6,928 nucleotides of DNA from NCBI GenBank assembly GCA_038046485.1, contig JBBSWA010000001.1, positions 1 to 6,928 on the forward strand, given 5' to 3'. A model generated the notes under the pieces. It saw only the letters and a program-made list of their open reading frames with translations. It was not told the DNA's origin and did not search any database. This document shows positions 3,394 through 6,928 of this stretch, in pieces. Source of the DNA: JBBSWA01 sp038046485. Lineage in GTDB: Archaea; Nanobdellota; Nanobdellia; Woesearchaeales; SM23-78. The stretch's first letter is position 1. The number at the start of each line of letters is the position of its first letter. The position numbers were made by a program, and so were the translations under genes.

Positions 3394-6087
3394 ATGGACG
3401 CGTATCGTCTAAGTGAAAAAGAGGTGCTAAGGGAGCTAGATTCTTCTCCCAAAGGGCTATCGAAAGATGCAGTTTCTAGGCGCCTGGAAGAGCACGGATT
3501 GAATGTCTTAAAGGAAGCGCCAAAAAAGCCCTGGTGGCGAATGCTGCTGGATGAGTTTAAGGATGTGATGGTGCTTTTGCTGCTTGCAGCATTGGTGATC
3601 TCATTATTACTCGGGGAGCATACCGATGCGGTTTTTATTTTTGTGGTCGTTGTTCTCAATGCCATCATTGGATTTATTCAGGAATACAAGGCAGAAGAGT
3701 CTTTGCAGGCGTTAAAGCGCATGATGAGCCCATCAGCCAAAGTAGTTCGTGATGGGGTGGTGCAAAACATTCTGGCCAAGGACTTGGTTCCAGGTGACAT
3801 CTTGATCTTAGAAGAAGGAGATAAGATTCCAGCGGACGCGCGGCTCTTGGAAGTCATCTCGCTTGCAGTCGATGAGAGTGCGCTTACAGGAGAGAGTGTG
3901 CCTCGGGTAAAAACAGTGGAGCGAATGTTGAAGGAGGCCGGTGTGGCCGATCAGGATAACATGGTGTTTATGGGTACGATCATTTCCCGAGGCAAGGGTC
4001 GCGCCATTGTCACCGCAACGGGAATGACTACACAATTTGGAAAGATTGCCAGTCTTACTCAAGAGTTGAAGCAGGAAATCAGTCCTTTGCAACGTGAGCT
4101 TGATTTATCAGGTAAGTTGGTGGCTAAAGGTACGATTTTTGTTTGCTTGTTTATGTTCTTGTTTGGGATGGCGATGGGAAATCCCTGGATGATGATGTTC
4201 TTGTTTACGGTTTCGTTGGTAGTCGCTGCAGTTCCCGAGAGCTTGCCGGCCATTGTAACCATTACCTTGGCATTAGGGGTTCAGAAGATGGTGAAAAACA
4301 ATGCCATTGTTCGCAGGTTAAGTTCAGTGGAAACCTTAGGCAGTACGACAGTGATTTGTTCGGATAAGACAGGCACGCTCACAAAGAATGAGATGACGGT
4401 AAAAAAAGTGTGGGTAAATCAAGATCTCATTGAAGTGGAAGGGGCAGGGTATAGGCCTCAAGGAAGGTTTTTGCTAAAAGGGAATATGTACAAGGAAGCC
4501 GAGTTGGAATTGCTCTTGAAAGGAGTGGTTTTATGCAGTGACGCCGTCCTAACAAAGGAGTTTAAGATTGTGGGTGATCCAACAGAAGGAGCGTTGGTGG
4601 TGGTCGCTCAAAAGTATGGAATTGAGGTAGAGGCCTTGCGTACCTCTTCAAAGAAAGTCTTTGAGCTGCCCTTTGATTCTTCAAGGAAGTTGATGTCCGT
4701 AGTTCAGGTATTGGATAAAAAACAGGTGGTGTTTACAAAAGGGGCTCCGGATCGAGTAGTTGAGTTGTGTAAGAAGGCAAAGATTCATGGGAAAGTAGTT
4801 CCTTTTTCAGATAAATTAAAGCAAGAAGTGCTTGAGCAGAACATGTTTATGGCAAAGAGTGCTTTGCGCGTGTTAGGAGTAGCCTATAAGGAGCTTCCTT
4901 CTAAAGGATTGGACCTTAAGAGATCGGACGTTAAGAAAATAGAGGGGGATTTAGTATTTTTGGGGCTTGTAGGGATGTTGGATCCTCCAAGAGAAGAAGT
5001 AAAAGAAGCGGTGTTAGAATGTAAAAAAGCAGGGATTCGCGTCTTTGTAATTACGGGGGATCATGGGATTACAGCAAAGGCCATTGCCATGGAGTTAGGA
5101 ATTGCTGATGAATCCACTCGAATTGTTACCGGGCAAGAGCTTGCCCGGTTAAAGGAGTCAGACCTGAAAGAGATTCTAAAGAAGAAAGCCATTTTTGCAA
5201 GGGCAAGTCCGGAAGATAAGTTGCGTATTGTTTCTTGTTTGAAAGAGCTAGGAGAAATTGTGGCCGTAACTGGGGATGGAGTAAATGATGCGCCAGCCTT
5301 AAAGAAGGCAGATATTGGGGTTGCAATGGGTAGGGGAGGAACGGATGTGGCGAAGGAAGCAAGTGATATTGTTTTAGTGGATGATTCATTTGCCTCCATC
5401 ATTGCAGCAGTAAGGGAGGGGCGTATCATTTATTCAAACATCAAAAAGTTTATTCGATACATCTTTTCATCCAACATGGGTGAGCTCTTTACCGTCTTCT
5501 TAGGTATGTTGCTGTATCCGACTTCTTTAGTCATTTCAGCAATCCAGATTTTGTGGACGAACTTAGCTACGGATGCCTTACCTGCCTTGGCTCTGGGTCT
5601 GGAACAAGGAGAAAAGGATATCATGGAAAGGGCTCCAAGAAATCCGCATAAGCGTTTAATTACAGCAAGACATTTTTATCGTTGGTCGGGTATGGGGATG
5701 GTAATAACAGTATGTACATTGGGTATCTTCTTTTTGCACGTAGAAGAGTTGGATAAGGCAAAAACTTTAGCCTTTTCAGTGCTCATCTTTTGCGAGCTCG
5801 TGAACGCCTTTAATTGTCGTAGCAATAAAAAGTCCTTGTTTTCCATCGGGATTTTAGAGAATAAATACTTGTTTATGGGAATTTTGATTTCAGCAGCCTT
5901 GCAAGTGGTGGTCGTGGAGTGGTCTTTCTTCCAAGAGGTATTTCATACGGTTTCACTCTCGCTCTTGGAGTGGGTAGAAGTGGTTGTTTTTTCATTGATG
6001 GTGTTCGTGTATGAGGAAGTTCGTAAGTATATAAGCAAGAAGCGTTGGGAAGCAGGGCTCGGGCAAAAACATGCCCTGCCCAACTGA
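3394..6087 (+). CDS. P2A-type calcium-transporting P-type ATPase (SERCA-like)
   Basis: A complete 897-residue cation pump of usual family length. It should export Ca2+ across the cytoplasmic membrane using ATP. An N-terminal cation-ATPase domain (5-45) is followed by M1-M2 (about 57-98) and the actuator domain with TGES (165-168). M3-M4 (244-292) carries 'VAAVPESLPA' with E282. The phosphorylation motif is DKTGT at D324. The nucleotide domain has F427 in 'FDSSRKLMS' and KGAPD (449-453). The P domain has DPPR (530-533), TGDHGIT (554-560) and TGDGVND (626-632). M5-M10 run from about 688 to 875. SERCA-type ligands are present: E282 (M4), N694 and E697 (M5), N723, T726 and D727 (M6), E801 (M8). 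This predicts two Ca2+ sites, whereas PMCA and SPCA pumps keep only one. PESLP replaces the common PEGLP. Another divalent ion such as Mn2+ is possible but less likely. It has its own promoter and appears monocistronic. Confidence 0.95.
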   Translation: MDAYRLSEKEVLRELDSSPKGLSKDAVSRRLEEHGLNVLKEAPKKPWWRMLLDEFKDVMVLLLLAALVISLLLGEHTDAVFIFVVVVLNAIIGFIQEYKAEESLQALKRMMSPSAKVVRDGVVQNILAKDLVPGDILILEEGDKIPADARLLEVISLAVDESALTGESVPRVKTVERMLKEAGVADQDNMVFMGTIISRGKGRAIVTATGMTTQFGKIASLTQELKQEISPLQRELDLSGKLVAKGTIFVCLFMFLFGMAMGNPWMMMFLFTVSLVVAAVPESLPAIVTITLALGVQKMVKNNAIVRRLSSVETLGSTTVICSDKTGTLTKNEMTVKKVWVNQDLIEVEGAGYRPQGRFLLKGNMYKEAELELLLKGVVLCSDAVLTKEFKIVGDPTEGALVVVAQKYGIEVEALRTSSKKVFELPFDSSRKLMSVVQVLDKKQVVFTKGAPDRVVELCKKAKIHGKVVPFSDKLKQEVLEQNMFMAKSALRVLGVAYKELPSKGLDLKRSDVKKIEGDLVFLGLVGMLDPPREEVKEAVLECKKAGIRVFVITGDHGITAKAIAMELGIADESTRIVTGQELARLKESDLKEILKKKAIFARASPEDKLRIVSCLKELGEIVAVTGDGVNDAPALKKADIGVAMGRGGTDVAKEASDIVLVDDSFASIIAAVREGRIIYSNIKKFIRYIFSSNMGELFTVFLGMLLYPTSLVISAIQILWTNLATDALPALALGLEQGEKDIMERAPRNPHKRLITARHFYRWSGMGMVITVCTLGIFFLHVEELDKAKTLAFSVLIFCELVNAFNCRSNKKSLFSIGILENKYLFMGILISAALQVVVVEWSFFQEVFHTVSLSLLEWVEVVVFSLMVFVYEEVRKYISKKRWEAGLGQKHALPN

Positions 6088-6106
6088 ACGTTTATAAACT
6101 GTTTTT
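6055..6106 (+). terminator. Possible hairpin and T-run at the end of the Ca2+-ATPase gene
   Basis: The last codons contain a GC-rich hairpin: GGGC-TC-GGGCA (6055-6065) pairs with TGCCC-T-GCCC (6072-6081) around a six-base loop, with a small internal mismatch. A T-run, GTTTTT, follows at 6101-6106, about 20 nt later and after the stop codon. The hairpin is seen directly. Archaeal termination mainly needs the T-run, so the terminator role is a guess, and the T-run also lies after the next gene's TATA box. Confidence 0.3.
6091..6098 (+). promoter_or_regulatory. TATA box of the RNA methyltransferase gene
   Basis: TTTATAAA lies 24-31 nt before the ATG at 6122 in the short spacer after the ATPase stop. 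It predicts a leaderless transcript, so the methyltransferase need not depend on ATPase transcription. The box sits in a perfect 10-bp palindrome, GTTTATAAAC (6090-6099). Confidence 0.65.
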
Positions 6107-6121
6107 CTCTTCTGGAATAAG

Positions 6122-6928
6122 ATGGAACCCATACCCCATGTGAGAGCTGAAGTAAAGCCTCGTTTTGAAGAGCGTTATCGCGCCTTGTTAGGAAAAGACT
6201 ATGATACCTTCATGGCGTATTCCTTCTCGTACATTCGAAAAGCAATTCGTGTAAATACCTTGAAGAGTACGGCAAAAGAAGTTCAACAGCGGTTAAGCGA
6301 CTTGTGGCAGCTCGATCCGGTTCCTTGGTGCAAGGAAGGCTTTTGGATTACGTATAAGCAAGGTAAGCGTTTTGATATTGGAAATCTTCAAGAGCATCAG
6401 CTGGGTTATATTTATGTGCAGGAAGCAGCAAGCATGATCCCTCCAGTAGTGTTAGCTCCACAGCCAGGAGATCTTGTTTTAGATATATGCGCAGCTCCAG
6501 GAAGTAAAACCTCGCAGATGGCGCAGTACATGAAGAATGAAGGGGTCCTGGTGGCAAACGATATTCAATACGCTCGTTTGAAGGCCTTGGGGATGAACTT
6601 GCAGCGTTGTGGCGTTGCTAATTCCATCATCACGCACATGCAAGGATTTGCCTTCAAGAACAAAAAGGCTCGCTTTGATAAGATTTTAGTGGATGCACCC
6701 TGTTCAGGAACCGGTACGATTCGCAAGTCCCTTAAGACTTTAACCATGTGGAATCCAAACATGATTACGCGTCTAGCTGCTCAGCAATTGGCCTTATTGG
6801 ATGTAGCCTTCAGTCTTTTGAAAGAAGGAGGCACCGTTGTTTACAGTACCTGTACCTTAGAACCTGAAGAAAATGAAGGCGTTGTTTCCAACTTCTTAAA
6901 CCATCATCCTGACGCTCAATTAGAAGCC
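6122..6928 (+). CDS. NOL1/NOP2/Sun-family RNA (cytosine-5) methyltransferase, 3' end cut
   Basis: 269 residues are visible and the frame runs off the right edge; archaeal members such as aTrm4 have, from memory, about 310 residues, so perhaps 40-50 are missing. The enzyme transfers a methyl group from S-adenosylmethionine to C5 of cytosine in tRNA or rRNA. Residues 1-100 are the N-terminal part with the family element 'IRVNTLK' (42-48) and 'YVQEAASMIPPVVL' (98-111). The Rossmann fold follows: motif I 'DICAAPGSKTSQMA' (121-134), an acidic SAM-ribose residue D147, motif IV 'VDAPCSGTGTIRK' with C194, and motif VI 'YSTCTLEPEENEGVV' with C244. In this family the motif VI Cys attacks the base and the motif IV Cys helps release the product; both are present, so it should be active. 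The absence of a long N-terminal RNA-binding domain suggests an archaeal tRNA enzyme of the Trm4/NSUN type rather than RsmB. The exact target is not shown by the sequence. Confidence 0.9.
   Translation, partial: MEPIPHVRAEVKPRFEERYRALLGKDYDTFMAYSFSYIRKAIRVNTLKSTAKEVQQRLSDLWQLDPVPWCKEGFWITYKQGKRFDIGNLQEHQLGYIYVQEAASMIPPVVLAPQPGDLVLDICAAPGSKTSQMAQYMKNEGVLVANDIQYARLKALGMNLQRCGVANSIITHMQGFAFKNKKARFDKILVDAPCSGTGTIRKSLKTLTMWNPNMITRLAAQQLALLDVAFSLLKEGGTVVYSTCTLEPEENEGVVSNFLNHHPDAQLEA

Noticed and set aside
3339..4262. Several open frames on the minus strand against the start of the ATPase gene
   Set aside because: Low-complexity Ser/Thr-rich translations antisense to well-conserved ATPase motifs; no independent start signals.
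5061..5429. Antisense frames over the ATPase P domain
   Set aside because: Composition (Ser/Pro/Ala-rich) is what the complement of Gly/Asp/Val-rich P-type motifs produces; no family match seen.
6348..6762. Two minus-strand frames across the right end
   Set aside because: They lie opposite the SAM-binding and catalytic motifs of the methyltransferase, which is clearly the coding strand.

Overview
The window looks like a piece of an archaeal chromosome, most likely from a DPANN lineage (Woesearchaeota/Pacearchaeota-like). This is inferred. The reasons are TATA boxes about 20-30 nt ahead of start codons with almost no 5' leader, a GGTGA-type ribosome binding site only at an internal cistron, and protein families (an A24 prepilin peptidase with a C-terminal 'EGDW..KDV' module, and a HIT protein beginning 'NMSPEEI..LQ') whose style I associate with those archaea. 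No 16S gene or other formal marker is present, so the assignment is tentative.

Layout from left to right. (1) Positions 2-379 (+) are the C-terminal end of a membrane prepilin-peptidase-like protein cut by the window edge. (2) Positions 376-1883 (-) are a two-gene operon of HIT-domain proteins joined by an ATGA stop/start overlap. Both have lost the middle (nucleophilic) histidine of the HIT triad. (3) Positions 1884-2012 are a divergent promoter region with a perfect 16-bp tandem repeat placed midway between two opposing TATA boxes. (4) Positions 2013-2363 (+) encode a small helical protein with a weak MazG-like C-terminal signature. (5) Positions 2376-3110 (-) encode an unrecognised basic protein. 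Its true 5' end seems to lie in another frame (start at 3216), joined across a run of six C residues, so the gene is probably frameshifted. (6) Positions 3394-6087 (+) encode a complete P2A-type Ca2+-transporting ATPase with all SERCA-type side-chain calcium ligands visible. (7) Positions 6122-6928 (+) encode the start and most of a NOL1/NOP2/Sun tRNA/rRNA m5C methyltransferase, cut by the right edge.

The genes do not form one pathway. The ATPase and methyltransferase each have their own TATA box, and only the HIT pair is clearly co-transcribed. No rRNA, tRNA, CRISPR array, transposase or phage gene was seen. The observations most worth a second look are the catalytically degenerate HIT pair, the repeat-centred divergent promoter next to an unknown small gene, and the probable frameshift in the 2376-3216 gene.
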